A DNA stretch of 64,000 nucleotides from Lentilactobacillus sp. SPB1-3 (lineage in GTDB: Bacteria; Bacillota; Bacilli; Lactobacillales; Lactobacillaceae): NCBI RefSeq assembly GCF_026913205.2, contig NZ_CP168151.1, positions 372,001 to 436,000 on the forward strand, in the 5' to 3' direction. The position numbers and the translations under genes are program-made. Position 1 is the first letter of the stretch. Each line of letters begins with the position of its first letter. Below, in pieces: positions 33,818-43,743 of the stretch. A model generated the notes under the pieces. That model searched no databases. It was given only the letters and a program-made list of their open reading frames with translations, and had not been told where the DNA came from.

Positions 33818-35561
33818 GCGATTCGCTTTTTTTGATTTGATTCTCGAAATATTGTCGGTAGAGTGGATGGTGTTCTAGCAAGTATTCGTGAGTCCCGTAG
33901 CCACTGATTTGACCATTCTCGATAAAATAAATCTTATCCGCATCAATGATAGTATTGATACGATGAGCAATGACCAGAGTGGTACGTTTATGCATCAATT
34001 TTTTAAGAGCAGATTGGACCATTGCTTCTGATTCTGGATCCAAGCTAGCAGTGGCTTCATCTAACATCAATATTTTTGGATCTCGAATGAATGCTCTGGC
34101 AATGGTTAAACGCTGCCGTTGACCACCAGAAATGTTTGCTCCATTTTCGTCAATATGAGTTTCTAATTTATCTGGCAGTGCTTCAACAAATTTTTTAGCC
34201 GAAGCTAATTCCAATGCATTCCAAAGCTCATTATCGTTCACGGTTTTATTCAGCCCATATGTCAGATTATATCTAATGCTACCGGACATAATGTCAGCAC
34301 CTTGCCCCACCAGTCCCAACTGGTTTCTCCAGTTAATAATATTAATATCTTCTAGTTTGGTGGTGCCACCTAAAGTTATTTCACCACTATTCGGTTGATA
34401 GAATCGCTCAAGTAGACTAAATATAGTTGATTTACCGCTACCTGAAGGCCCAACAAAAGCAACAACTTCATTCGGTTCCGCAGTAAATGAGATGCCATGG
34501 AGGACTTCTTGACTGTCATCATAACTGAATGAAACATTTTGCATGTTCAGAGATTTTCCCGTGAGATCAATCTGTTGACCAGCCACAGTGTTTTCTTCTG
34601 GAACGGCTAGTAATTCTTGGATTTTCATGGTTGATCCGCTGGCCTTGGCGACCTCTGTTACAAATTGTCCCACAGTCGTGAAGGGGACTATTAATTGAAT
34701 CATGTACATTAAAAAGGCCATTAAGGTTCCCATAGTCATGGTTCCCAAACTTATTCGATAGATTCCATAAGCCAGTATGGCAACGATTAAAGCAAGCATC
34801 ATTACTCCGGTTGTCGGACCAATAATCGAATCATAGATTGCTTCTTTTATTCCAAGTTGGTAAAGAGTTTTCATGTGATTGGAGCCGTTGTTTTTTTCAA
34901 GTTCACTAGCAGTTGATGACTTAACTAATCGGGCATTATTCAGAACTTCGCTAATTCTGCCATTTAAAGTGGCTAAGGAATCCTGACGTTTACGGGCAAT
35001 CGAAGAAGATAGACGAAAAATTGGTAACAGGATTAATAGCATTAGTGGAATGGTAATAAACATAATTAGTGTCATCTTCCAGTCCATCAACAACATTAAA
35101 ATTAAGGCGCCAACTAATTGAAGTATAGAGGTGGCCATCCTTGGAAGTGAGTCTGCAAGTAAGTTTTTTACTTGAGTGGAGTCGTTGGTTATACGAGAAG
35201 CGATTTGCCCCGACTGATTAATATCTAAATATGGAATAGGAAGCGATAAGGACTTTTGCCACAGCCGTTCCCGCAATAAATAAACAACATCTTCCCCGAA
35301 GATTCCTAATAAACTTCCTGAAATGGCACCTAAAAAAATACTAAAAGCAAATAAAATACCAACAATTAGTAATAAATGGAAGTTAACTCCATTAGGAATA
35401 TGATTTAGAAGGTCTTTAGCTAATAGCGGAACTAACAGTTGTAAACTGACTGCAATCGCGCCAAATAAAGTCCCAAGAACTAAATAGAGATATTGAGGCT
35501 TAATTAATTTTATAAGAGCAAAAAAATCGGATACATTCAATTTAGAATGTGATTTAGACAT
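33798..35561 (-). CDS. ABC exporter half-transporter (MsbA/LmrA-like)
   Basis: This 587-residue protein has six membrane helices and an ATPase with Walker A GPSGSGKST, signature ISGGQRQR, Walker B ILMLDEATASLD and IAHRINTI. The Q-loop region is GLVGQGADIMSG. It is a paralogue of 14128-15894. It is the last gene of an operon (acyltransferase, GT8, acyltransferase, exporter) with a 15-base gap to the preceding gene, so it probably flips or exports the lipid-linked product of those enzymes rather than acting as a general drug pump. This is inference from context. Confidence 0.88.
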   Translation of the reverse strand: MSKSHSKLNVSDFFALIKLIKPQYLYLVLGTLFGAIAVSLQLLVPLLAKDLLNHIPNGVNFHLLLIVGILFAFSIFLGAISGSLLGIFGEDVVYLLRERLWQKSLSLPIPYLDINQSGQIASRITNDSTQVKNLLADSLPRMATSILQLVGALILMLLMDWKMTLIMFITIPLMLLILLPIFRLSSSIARKRQDSLATLNGRISEVLNNARLVKSSTASELEKNNGSNHMKTLYQLGIKEAIYDSIIGPTTGVMMLALIVAILAYGIYRISLGTMTMGTLMAFLMYMIQLIVPFTTVGQFVTEVAKASGSTMKIQELLAVPEENTVAGQQIDLTGKSLNMQNVSFSYDDSQEVLHGISFTAEPNEVVAFVGPSGSGKSTIFSLLERFYQPNSGEITLGGTTKLEDINIINWRNQLGLVGQGADIMSGSIRYNLTYGLNKTVNDNELWNALELASAKKFVEALPDKLETHIDENGANISGGQRQRLTIARAFIRDPKILMLDEATASLDPESEAMVQSALKKLMHKRTTLVIAHRINTIIDADKIYFIENGQISGYGTHEYLLEHHPLYRQYFENQIKKSESPIQNLE

Positions 35562-35576
35562 ATTGAAATCTCCTAA

Positions 35577-36437
35577 TTATGATTGGTCGTGCCAACCAGC
35601 AATATCATCGGGCTCGAAGTCGTAGCTCAAAGGTTTGTTATAGGCTGACTCATAAGCTAGTTTCTTTTGGTCGTAATCTTTCTGCATCATCGCATAGCTA
35701 TTTTCTTTTACGTTTAATTCTGGGTCTGGAAAAATTGGATCTAAAACATGAACTCGATAACAAACTTTATTCAGATGGCCATCTGATGAGTCTGGAATGC
35801 CCAAATCAATTATTTCAGTGAAACAAGAAATTATTGGGACGTTAAACTTAGCTGCATAGTAGTAAGCACCACGTTGTGGCGGCCTTGGTTTACGATAATT
35901 AAACCACATTTCTTGCTCTGGATAAATCAAGACTGGATTGCCTTCATCCAGTTGATGCTTAACTAATTCCAAAAAATCGCTTCCCATGTATTCATGTACA
36001 GCAGCAATGGGAATCACATTGGCATAATTCATGAAGAAACCAAGCACACCACTCATGCGATTATTAGTAGCCTGACTAACGATAGCCATATTATGATAAC
36101 CACCCTTGTGAAGTGCTTTTCGGATGGCTGTGTTTTCTAATGGGTTGAAATGGTTACTAGTAACAATTCCGGGCTGGTTGAGTTTCTTAATTTTTTCGGC
36201 GCCGATAATTTTAGTTTTTCGGTTAACCACAATTGTTATGACGTTTGCGAGAGTAGTGGCTAAGTGTAACTTGAATTTGTAAGATATTGTTGGTTGCTCT
36301 TTGACATACTCATCAAGAACAGTCCTAATTTCTTCTCGGGAAACTATGGGATCATTTACTTCAACCTTGTTATGAAATTCCTCAGCATTGACGGATTTCT
36401 TGATATTTTGAATAACTGCTTCTTGTGAATTAGTCAT
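35577..36437 (-). CDS. PlsC-like acyltransferase (divergent)
   Basis: This 286-residue protein has a lysophospholipid-acyltransferase-like core. The motif I position reads SNHFNPLEN (His-x4-Glu instead of His-x4-Asp) and the motif III position reads LIYPEQEMWFNYR (PE kept). A 60-residue N-terminal region and a C-terminal extension surround it. It probably transfers an acyl chain to a sugar or glycerol acceptor near the membrane. It lies between a GT8 gene (8-base gap) and an ABC exporter. The acceptor is unknown. Confidence 0.72.
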   Translation of the reverse strand: MTNSQEAVIQNIKKSVNAEEFHNKVEVNDPIVSREEIRTVLDEYVKEQPTISYKFKLHLATTLANVITIVVNRKTKIIGAEKIKKLNQPGIVTSNHFNPLENTAIRKALHKGGYHNMAIVSQATNNRMSGVLGFFMNYANVIPIAAVHEYMGSDFLELVKHQLDEGNPVLIYPEQEMWFNYRKPRPPQRGAYYYAAKFNVPIISCFTEIIDLGIPDSSDGHLNKVCYRVHVLDPIFPDPELNVKENSYAMMQKDYDQKKLAYESAYNKPLSYDFEPDDIAGWHDQS

Positions 36438-36445
36438 ATGAATAC

Positions 36446-37396
36446 CTATTTGCTTTCGTTTTCACCCAACACACTTTTAAGCGTGATCGGATCCTTTACG
36501 AGGTCCTTTGCTAGTCGCATAATCGTACCAGCCTTTGAGTCATTGGCCGCTCTGATTTCATCGGTAGTGGATGCAAGTTCAGTTGCTAGTTGCTCATAGT
36601 AAGGGGTTCTTTTAGCAGCCTGCCAAAATTCGTCTGCAAAGGGAACATCGTTGTATTGCCAAGGCTTTTCGAACAAATTGTAATGTACTAGTCTCGCAGG
36701 CTTAAAATCTTCAGGCATGACGGCAGTTTCTAAGTTCCACTCCATGGGTAATTGATAAATATCATCTTTGGCAATTGCGTTTAGGTAATCTTGATCAGGA
36801 GCAATTAGTTTGAAATGATAGGTCGTCAATAATTCTAAAAATTTATCAGTAAAATTGGTGTCACGGAACTTTTTAAGGTTCATTAAGAGAACGCCAGAAT
36901 TGACATATAATTGATTACTAATTCCCACCGCATCGTTAGCATATCCAGCAACTACTGGATCAGTGGCTATAAAGCGATCGTTTGCAGCACCAACGATGCT
37001 TCCCATTAAGTCGATATCGTATAACTTAGCAATATCATCGCGAATGAGAATGTCGGCATCAACATAAATTGCTTTATCGAACTCTGGGAACATGTCACCG
37101 ATGAATAGTCGATAGTAAATGGTTAAAGTTATGTAATCAGCTCGAAGAGTATTTTGATCATTATCAAAACGATTACCAAATTTTTCATCAAGTGCGATGA
37201 AACGAATGTTGACGTTATTTGTTGTTAGGGAGCTGATTTTGTCTTGATTTTCTTGAGATAACTCTTGATATAAGACAATTAAATCATAATTATTTTCATC
37301 GCTAGCGTGGTCAATAAGTGAAGCAATTGCAGTGGCTAACGGAGCTGCGTAACGATCATTGACTGAAAAAAATACCGGGATACTTTTAGATGACAT
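36446..37396 (-). CDS. Family 8 glycosyltransferase
   Basis: This 316-residue GT8 enzyme has IPVFFSVNDRYAAPLATAI at the start, YVDADIL (the metal-binding DxD) about one third in, YVNSGVLLMNLKKFR, APDQDYLNAI and the VHYNLFEKPW motif. It should transfer glucose or galactose from a UDP-sugar, retaining configuration. It sits between two acyltransferase genes in one operon, which suggests a glycolipid or acylated glycan product. ATG 37396 has AGAGGA. Confidence 0.87.
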   Translation of the reverse strand: MSSKSIPVFFSVNDRYAAPLATAIASLIDHASDENNYDLIVLYQELSQENQDKISSLTTNNVNIRFIALDEKFGNRFDNDQNTLRADYITLTIYYRLFIGDMFPEFDKAIYVDADILIRDDIAKLYDIDLMGSIVGAANDRFIATDPVVAGYANDAVGISNQLYVNSGVLLMNLKKFRDTNFTDKFLELLTTYHFKLIAPDQDYLNAIAKDDIYQLPMEWNLETAVMPEDFKPARLVHYNLFEKPWQYNDVPFADEFWQAAKRTPYYEQLATELASTTDEIRAANDSKAGTIMRLAKDLVKDPITLKSVLGENESK

Positions 37397-37427
37397 TATA
37401 AATTCCTCTTAACTATAAATTATTAAA

Positions 37428-38189
37428 TTAATGTTTTACATACTTTACGTACTCATAAGTATTAAGTTTACTACGTTGATTCATTTGATTGAAAATTATA
37501 TTTCTCAACTGTTCCTGCTGTTGTTTGGAATTGAGATTGGGTTCCGGCTGAAACGGGCCGTCAAGATACACAGTTGCTTTGGGCTTTTTGTGCCAGCGAG
37601 ATTTTTGATACGTGGTGGTCATGCAAAAAATGGGTGCAGGATTTTTGATGGGATAGCGAAATGCCGTGCCATCAAATGGGCGAATGATAGTTGCGTAAGG
37701 CCAAACATGTGCTTCGGGATATATAAATAAGGATTTATTCTGGTGGATCGAATCATCGACGGAACTTAAAAATTCTCTGTATTGGTGGATCGTGTTTGGA
37801 ACAGGGATGGCTCCGCCCATCGGTAATAGTGGACCTATAACAGGCAACTTTAAATTTTCCGGAGCCACAATGACGTTTAATCTGTGGGAAATTCTAAATG
37901 GCATGAATGCATCACCCAATGGGGCTGTATGGTTACCATAGATATAAACTGCTTTATTACGATATGGCATTAAAATCTTACGATTTTTGATGTGAATGTG
38001 TAGTATCCATAAACATATTGGCGAGATAACCATTCGAACTATATTTTGTAGTAAACGCCCCATGATATTAAATAATCTTGAATGATGATAGCGATATTTC
38101 GATGGTAGTTGATAATCTTGATGGGCTAAGGTTACTATGTCATCAGTATAATTATGATAAAAAATGGTGCGTCGCTGTTTATGTGTCAA
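37428..38189 (-). CDS. PlsC-like acyltransferase
   Basis: This 253-residue membrane-associated acyltransferase has a hydrophobic segment (about 42-65). Motif I reads GNHTAPLGDAF (His-x5-Asp rather than His-x4-Asp), then LPMGGAIPVP, and motif III reads FIYPEAHVWPY. It is related in these motifs to the 35577 protein, and both replace the standard PEGTR. It opens the four-gene operon. The start is TTG 38189, with GAGGTGGG upstream. The acyl acceptor is unknown. Confidence 0.76.
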   Translation of the reverse strand: MTHKQRRTIFYHNYTDDIVTLAHQDYQLPSKYRYHHSRLFNIMGRLLQNIVRMVISPICLWILHIHIKNRKILMPYRNKAVYIYGNHTAPLGDAFMPFRISHRLNVIVAPENLKLPVIGPLLPMGGAIPVPNTIHQYREFLSSVDDSIHQNKSLFIYPEAHVWPYATIIRPFDGTAFRYPIKNPAPIFCMTTTYQKSRWHKKPKATVYLDGPFQPEPNLNSKQQQEQLRNIIFNQMNQRSKLNTYEYVKYVKH

Positions 38190-38280
38190 TCAATCCCACC
38201 TCAGTTCAGTACTTGTAATAAATCACGTTTAAAAGTATATCATTACTATCTGGTATCTTCACGAATAACTTCGGATAATT

Positions 38281-38327
38281 AAAGCGGTAGATCAGAGAAA
38301 CTTTTCCTCTAATCTACCGCTTTTTTT
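38281..38327. terminator. Terminator of gntP
   Basis: AAAGCGGTAGAT and CAGAG pair with CTCT and ATCTACCGCTTT, with T-runs, between gntP and the acyltransferase operon on the minus strand. Confidence 0.82.
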
Positions 38328-38356
38328 GTTAGTTGATATGTTTAATATTGTTATTA

Positions 38357-39712
38357 CTAATGAACGACCGCGTTAATAATTAGAACCATTACCAAACCAA
38401 CAACAGAGATGGCAGTTTCAAGCACCGTCCAAATTTGAAGAGTTTGCTTAACGTTTAATTCAAAGTATTCTTTAACCATCCAGAAACCAGCATCGTTAAC
38501 GTGTGATGCGGCGATTGAACCAGCACCAATGGCTAGGGTGATCATTACTGGATCAGCGTGTGTTGCAGTAACCAAAGGCATAACCAAACCGGCAGCAGTT
38601 AATGAAGCAACGGCAGCAGATCCAAGAGATACACGTAAGATAACCGCAATTAACCAAGCTAAGATAATTGGTGAAAGAGATACGTTAGCCATAGCATGTT
38701 GAATGGCAGTACCAACACCACCATCAAGAAGAACTTGCTTGAAGGCAGCACCACCAGAGATAATCATCAAAAGAACGGCAACTGATTTAATTGCTTCGTT
38801 GAGCGTATCAGTAATTTGCTTAGCAGTTTTCTTTTGGTGAACACCCATTGACCACATAGCAAATAGTAATGAAACCAGCATTGCAGTGGTTGGGGTACCA
38901 ATCATGTTCATGATAGCAGCAAGTCCGTGACGTTCAGCAGCTTTGTCACCATTATTGGCAATCAATGAGTAGATAGTTGAAATACCCATGAAGATAACTG
39001 GTGAAAGTGAAGTTAAGATTGAAATACCGAATCCTGGAGTGTCCTTTAAATCGAATTGTTTCATTTCGCCAAGGGCAGGGAGCTCGCGCTTAACTTTGAA
39101 TGCGTTAGGCGCATAACGCTGAGCGAGTTTTGTGAAGACAGGACCAGCAATGATAACTGTTGGAATAGCAGCAATAAGACCAAAGATCAATACTTTACCA
39201 ATACTTGCGCCCATTGCCATGGCAACAGCAGTTGGTGCTGGTTGTGGTGGCAAGAAGGCTTGTGTAGTTGATAAGGCAGCCAACATAGGAATTCCTAAGT
39301 AGAGCAATGGAATTTCGGCTTCAAGAGCAACGGCAAAGATGATTGGAGTTAAAAGAACTAATCCAACTTCAAAGAACATTGAGATTCCGATAATGAATGA
39401 AGCAATTACGACAGCTAGTTGTAATCGTTTCTTACCGAAAAAGTTAATTAAAGTTTGAGAAATTCTGTATGAACCACCTGCATCAGAAACTAACCGACCA
39501 ATCATGGCTCCAAAACTGAAGACCACGGCCAGTTGTCCCATGGCACTACCAATACCTTTTGTGATGGTATTAGGAACATCGGCAGGATTCATACCTAGAC
39601 CAAGAGCGACAACAAATGCGGTTAAGATTAATGCTACGAAGGTATTCATTTTTACTTTAATAATTAATAGTAAAAGTAAAGCAATACCCAAGAACAGTAC
39701 TAAAAATTGCAA
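38357..39712 (-). CDS. gntP: GntP-family gluconate/organic acid permease
   Basis: This 451-residue protein has 12-14 helices. It carries GntP family signatures: FGAMIGRLVSDAGGSYRIS, FLPPQPAPTAVAMAMG and the GSIAASHVNDAGFWMVKEYF segment near the C terminus. It should import gluconate or a related sugar acid by proton symport. No gluconate kinase lies beside it, so the substrate is less sure. The start is TTG 39712 with AGGAAG. Catabolite-responsive-like sequences lie upstream. Confidence 0.86.
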   Translation of the reverse strand: MQFLVLFLGIALLLLLIIKVKMNTFVALILTAFVVALGLGMNPADVPNTITKGIGSAMGQLAVVFSFGAMIGRLVSDAGGSYRISQTLINFFGKKRLQLAVVIASFIIGISMFFEVGLVLLTPIIFAVALEAEIPLLYLGIPMLAALSTTQAFLPPQPAPTAVAMAMGASIGKVLIFGLIAAIPTVIIAGPVFTKLAQRYAPNAFKVKRELPALGEMKQFDLKDTPGFGISILTSLSPVIFMGISTIYSLIANNGDKAAERHGLAAIMNMIGTPTTAMLVSLLFAMWSMGVHQKKTAKQITDTLNEAIKSVAVLLMIISGGAAFKQVLLDGGVGTAIQHAMANVSLSPIILAWLIAVILRVSLGSAAVASLTAAGLVMPLVTATHADPVMITLAIGAGSIAASHVNDAGFWMVKEYFELNVKQTLQIWTVLETAISVVGLVMVLIINAVVH

Positions 39713-40031
39713 GACTCTTCCTCATTTCTATTAATAAAAAATCCATTGTGAAACAAGATACAATTATATGAGCTGTAAGATAGAAGGTCAACCTTTTTCG
39801 GTAAGTTGTGAAAACGCATTTATTAGTTTTTTCAAATAATCGTTGAAACCGTTACCAGCAATGATGTAAACGGATTTACTGGAAATAATTTATTTTTCAA
39901 ACTAATGGTAAAATAATAAAAAAAAGCGCCTACAAATGCCGAAATTGAGGCATTTGAGGCGCTAAATGTTGCTAACAATCATAGCAAACTTAATACTTTC
40001 TTAATATTTAGGCTGAAAAATGGGACTGATT
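39713..40031. other. 319-bp intergenic region between gntP and pepV
   Basis: This stretch holds the gntP promoter region and the pepV terminator. ATGTAAACGGATTTAC (39864-39879) and GTGAAAACGCATTTAT (about 39808-39823) each resemble the CcpA cre consensus with two mismatches, so catabolite control is possible but weakly supported. No ORF was seen. Confidence 0.4.
39917..39963 (-). terminator. Terminator of pepV
   Basis: On the minus strand AGCGCCTCAAATGCC pairs with GGCATTTGTAGGCGCT, followed by eight T. Confidence 0.88.
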
Positions 40032-41372
40032 TCAGTCTGTACATAACTCTTTGATAGCTTCTGCGTAAATGTCCATTGCTTTATACATACTCTTTAATGG
40101 CCAATTTTCATTTACCTGATGCATGAAGTCGGGAACATCTGGCAACATTGCACCAAATGCGACACAGTTATTCATGGTTCTTGCAAAAGTAGCACCACCA
40201 GAAACTTGTGGCTGAGTATCATCGCCAGTCATTTCCTTATAAACACTCATTAAGGTTTTAACCAATGTTGAGTCGGTTGGCACATACAATGGTGCTAAGT
40301 AATCAAAAGCTTCATATTTTAAGCCAAATTCTTTAACTCGTTCATTGAGGCGATTGATCAAATCATCGCGCTTAACAGTTACTGGAATTCGCATATCGAT
40401 TTGCATGCGAGTTTCCTTTTCATTAATGGTTAAGCTAGAAATGTTAAAGGTTAAGTGACCGGATTGCTCATCAGAAATGTCTCCTAAAACGTTAGTTCCA
40501 GTAGCATCTTCCTTAAATAATTTACCAATAAAGTCTAGGGTTGGACTTGGGAAAACATCGTCTAACGCAATGGCTAATCTTAATACCGCATTAGTTCCAG
40601 TAGGAGCGAGCATTGCATGGACTGATTTACCAGTAACTACAATGCCTTCACCATTGTCTTCGAATTCAAATCCGTGGTCCTCCAATGACTGTTTAACTTC
40701 GTCAAGTTTAGGACCATTGTATTCTGCCTTAGCAGGGACTGCGTTAAAAGCACCTTTAAGATCGATATTTAAGTTATCCATTCCTGGACCAACCAAATAT
40801 GCTTGATCCAATCCCTTTTCAGCGTAGATTAGTGGAAATTCAGCATCTGGGGCAATTCCCATGTCAATTGGATCTTCTTTTTCGTTGTAAACAGCAATTC
40901 CTCGCCAGAGGGTCTCTTCATCAGTCCCAAAAATGAAGCGGATCTTTTTATTGAAATGGTAGCCAGCATCCATTAATGCTTTGACCGCGAACATGGTGGC
41001 AACTGATGGGCCTTTATCATCTTGAGAACCACGACCAAAAATTTTGTCGTTTTCCACGTAGCCATCAAAAGGATCATGATCCCAGTCGTTCACGTCACCA
41101 GCAGGAACCACATCAACGTGACCGATTATTCCAAATGTCTCTTTGCCTTCGCCAATTTCAGCGTAGCCATAGTGACCAGTAGGGGATTTAAATGTTTTAA
41201 AGCCTAAATCAGCAGCAATTTTGAGGACTTCAGTTAATGCTTCATCAATGCCAGCACCAAATGGAGTTGTGTCAGATACAGTGGCTTCGTCGTAGACTGA
41301 CTTTTTACTAATCAAGCCCTTTAAAGCTTCAACAGCAGCGGTATGATGAGCTTCAGTAACAATTTGTTCCAT
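40032..41372 (-). CDS. pepV: Dipeptidase PepV (M20 family)
   Basis: This 446-residue M20 metallopeptidase has IIGHVDVVPAGD (metal-binding His and catalytic Asp), GRGSQDDKGPS (bridging Asp), GTDEETLW (general base Glu and metal-binding Glu) and a late metal-binding His. PepV is the broad dipeptidase (carnosinase type) of lactobacilli and works in the cytosol on dipeptides from casein or other proteins. The start is ATG 41372 with AGGAGG. It follows the YfcC-type transporter by 20 bases and is probably co-transcribed with it, which fits peptide or amino acid uptake. Confidence 0.93.
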   Translation of the reverse strand: MEQIVTEAHHTAAVEALKGLISKKSVYDEATVSDTTPFGAGIDEALTEVLKIAADLGFKTFKSPTGHYGYAEIGEGKETFGIIGHVDVVPAGDVNDWDHDPFDGYVENDKIFGRGSQDDKGPSVATMFAVKALMDAGYHFNKKIRFIFGTDEETLWRGIAVYNEKEDPIDMGIAPDAEFPLIYAEKGLDQAYLVGPGMDNLNIDLKGAFNAVPAKAEYNGPKLDEVKQSLEDHGFEFEDNGEGIVVTGKSVHAMLAPTGTNAVLRLAIALDDVFPSPTLDFIGKLFKEDATGTNVLGDISDEQSGHLTFNISSLTINEKETRMQIDMRIPVTVKRDDLINRLNERVKEFGLKYEAFDYLAPLYVPTDSTLVKTLMSVYKEMTGDDTQPQVSGGATFARTMNNCVAFGAMLPDVPDFMHQVNENWPLKSMYKAMDIYAEAIKELCTD

Positions 41373-41392
41373 TTTCAGTTCCTCCTAAATAA

Positions 41393-42913
41393 TTAAATAA
41401 CGGCCATGACTCCTAAGAAGATAGCAGTCGCAACGAGCAATAGGGCCATTAGTTTAAACGTGAATTTCCACCAAACAGTAATGTCAACATGAGCAATGGC
41501 TAAGGCACCCATAACCACACCAGAAGTTGGTGTAATCAAGTTAACCCAACCAGAAGCACTTTGGTAAGCAGTAACAACTAAACTTGGATCAACACCAGCG
41601 AATTTACCCATAGGACCGATAATTCCCATAGTAGCTGCAGCAAGTCCAGATGTTGATGGGATTAAGAAAGACATTGGGATGTAGAAAATGTATGTCAGGA
41701 TAATAAAGATTACTGAACTTAGTCCTGAAAGTCCGCTTTCACCCCAGTGAAGTACAGTTGCAGTAATGTTACCGTCATTCATAATAACTTGAATACCTCT
41801 GGCAACAGCAACCACGATTGCAACCCCCATGAAGTCATTCATTCCGTTCATGAAGGCAGTGATGAATGTTGATTCCTTCATCTTGAAAACGAACATAATG
41901 ATTACGGCCATCAAGAAGAATAGAGTCGTAATTTCAGTGAAGTACCAAGAACCAAATGGCGTTAAGTTACTTCCGATTAAGTTTCCAAGAACAGGGATGC
42001 CAGTTAACCACTTAGTGAAATCGTTGAAGAATGTCCAGCTTGGATTAATTGAGTCCCATGGAATCAATCCCATGATCATAATCAAGAAAGTTAAACCAAA
42101 TAACCATAAGACAGCTTTTTGTCTGCCAGTCATTTCGTTGTTAGGGTCAGTGTTTTGATCATTGATAGCAAATCGTTTGAGGTCAGCTTCACGTTGGTCA
42201 AAAATCAATGATTCTTTTGGGTTCTTTTCGACTTTTGAAGCATAACGATAAACGAATAGGATACTGATTGCTAAGACAATGACCCATAAAATGATTCTTG
42301 AAAAAATTCCGTCACCAGGAGAGATGTTTAATGCTTGAGAAGCAACTCCAGTGGCGAATGGGTTAACAGTTGATGCTAAACAACCAACTTGTGACCCAAC
42401 TAGTACGATAGCTACGGCAACCAATGAATCAAAACCAACTCCGATCATTACTGGAATCAGTAATGGATAAAAGGCAATGGTTTCTTCGGCCATTCCGTAT
42501 GTTGAACCACCAAGGGCAAATAAAATCATTAGGATAGGAATAAGTAATTTTTCTTTACCTTTGTTTTTCTTAACAACTGATGCGATTCCGTCATCAAGGG
42601 CTTTAGTCTGGTTAACAACCCCTAAGAATCCACCGATTACTAAAATAAATAACGAAACTGAAATAGCACCTTCAGTTTTATCGTTACCAATCATTCCGTA
42701 AATTGGTGCCGCAAAAATGTCCCAAATACCTTGGGGATTTGAGGCAACCGATCTATAAGTATGCGCAATAATGTTACCAGCCTTGTCAGTAGAATACTGT
42801 CCGGCAGGAATTATCCAAGTAAGAATAGCAACTAAAATGATAATCAAGAATAATATGGTATACGCCGAAGGCATCTTAAATCTTCGTTTTGGCTTTGTTT
42901 CGTTATTTTGCAT
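41393..42913 (-). CDS. YfcC/DcuC-superfamily carrier
   Basis: This protein of about 506 residues has 12 or more membrane helices (PSAYTILFLIIILVAILTWIIPAGQY at the start). It contains the conserved YGMAEETIAFYPLLIPVMIGVGFD, QVGCLASTVNPFATG and YIFYIPMSFLIPSTSGLAAATM, typical of the YfcC family and of arginine-ornithine-like or C4-dicarboxylate carriers. The next gene is pepV, which suggests a di- or tripeptide or amino acid substrate. The frame opens at ATG 42946, but ATG 42913 has AAAGGAAG at proper distance. Confidence 0.85.
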   Translation of the reverse strand: MQNNETKPKRRFKMPSAYTILFLIIILVAILTWIIPAGQYSTDKAGNIIAHTYRSVASNPQGIWDIFAAPIYGMIGNDKTEGAISVSLFILVIGGFLGVVNQTKALDDGIASVVKKNKGKEKLLIPILMILFALGGSTYGMAEETIAFYPLLIPVMIGVGFDSLVAVAIVLVGSQVGCLASTVNPFATGVASQALNISPGDGIFSRIILWVIVLAISILFVYRYASKVEKNPKESLIFDQREADLKRFAINDQNTDPNNEMTGRQKAVLWLFGLTFLIMIMGLIPWDSINPSWTFFNDFTKWLTGIPVLGNLIGSNLTPFGSWYFTEITTLFFLMAVIIMFVFKMKESTFITAFMNGMNDFMGVAIVVAVARGIQVIMNDGNITATVLHWGESGLSGLSSVIFIILTYIFYIPMSFLIPSTSGLAAATMGIIGPMGKFAGVDPSLVVTAYQSASGWVNLITPTSGVVMGALAIAHVDITVWWKFTFKLMALLLVATAIFLGVMAVI

Positions 42914-43030
42914 GTGAATCACTTCCTTTTCTTTGTCTATGGACATTGTATGTTAAACATCACTCGAGTTCAATATTCATGATTAGTTATAAGAAAGCGA
43001 AAACAAAATAGCCATTATGGATAAAAATAA

Positions 43031-43063
43031 AAAGTTCTCAGAATTATTCATTCCAAGAACTTT
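43031..43063 (-). terminator. Terminator of the hrt operon
   Basis: AAAGTTCT pairs with AGAACTTT around a 17-base loop; on the minus strand it is followed by TTTTATTTTT. Confidence 0.75.
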
Positions 43064-43068
43064 AAAAC

Positions 43069-43740
43069 TCATTGTTTTGTAATGTTGCCGTCCATAATCT
43101 GGTAAATATTATCCGCAAATTGTTCAAGTCTTTGATCATGTGTCACCACAATAACTGTCTTGCCGTTTTGGTGAGCTAGATCATGTAATAACCTGCCAAC
43201 CTCGACTACCTTGGCGCTATCCAATGCAGCGGTTGGTTCATCTGCCAAGACGATTTCTGGATTAGGGTAGATTGCCCTGGCAATCGCTACTCTTTGACTC
43301 TGACCACCGGACAATTCACTTGGATATTTGCTCATTAAGTTAGCGATGCCCAGCGAAGATAATAATTTTTCTAATTCACTTTCTGATAAGTTACCATTCT
43401 TATTAACTCTGTCCACTAAGGTAAATTGTTCCTTGACAGTTAAATAAGGAAGTAAATTATACGCTTGCAATACGAAACCGATTTTAGTCAATCGAGTTTG
43501 TTCTCTTTGTTTGGCACTTTGCTGACTAATGACTTGGTCATCGATTATGACTTCACCACTGGTAGGTGTTTGCAGGCCACCAGCAATAGTTAAAAATGTA
43601 CTCTTACCGGATCCGGAAGGACCCACTATCAAGCTTAGTTCACCTGGGGTTGCCGTAAAGTTGATGTTATTGAGAACTTGAACGTGATTGGTTCCGGTAC
43701 CGAATTCTTTATTTACGTTTTTTAAGCTTAAAGATGTCAT
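43069..43740 (-). CDS. hrtA: ABC ATPase, heme exporter HrtA
   Basis: This 223-residue MacB/LolD-type ATPase has Walker A GPSGSGKST, signature LSGGQSQR and Walker B IVLADEPTAALD. Its partner is the FtsX-like permease 3 bases upstream, and a TetR regulator opens the operon. The order (TetR, permease, ATPase) matches hrtRBA of Lactococcus lactis, which expels excess heme from the membrane. ATG 43740 has TGGAGG. Without the context, a drug or peptide exporter would also be possible. Confidence 0.85.
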   Translation of the reverse strand: MTSLSLKNVNKEFGTGTNHVQVLNNINFTATPGELSLIVGPSGSGKSTFLTIAGGLQTPTSGEVIIDDQVISQQSAKQREQTRLTKIGFVLQAYNLLPYLTVKEQFTLVDRVNKNGNLSESELEKLLSSLGIANLMSKYPSELSGGQSQRVAIARAIYPNPEIVLADEPTAALDSAKVVEVGRLLHDLAHQNGKTVIVVTHDQRLEQFADNIYQIMDGNITKQ

Positions 43741-43743
43741 TTT

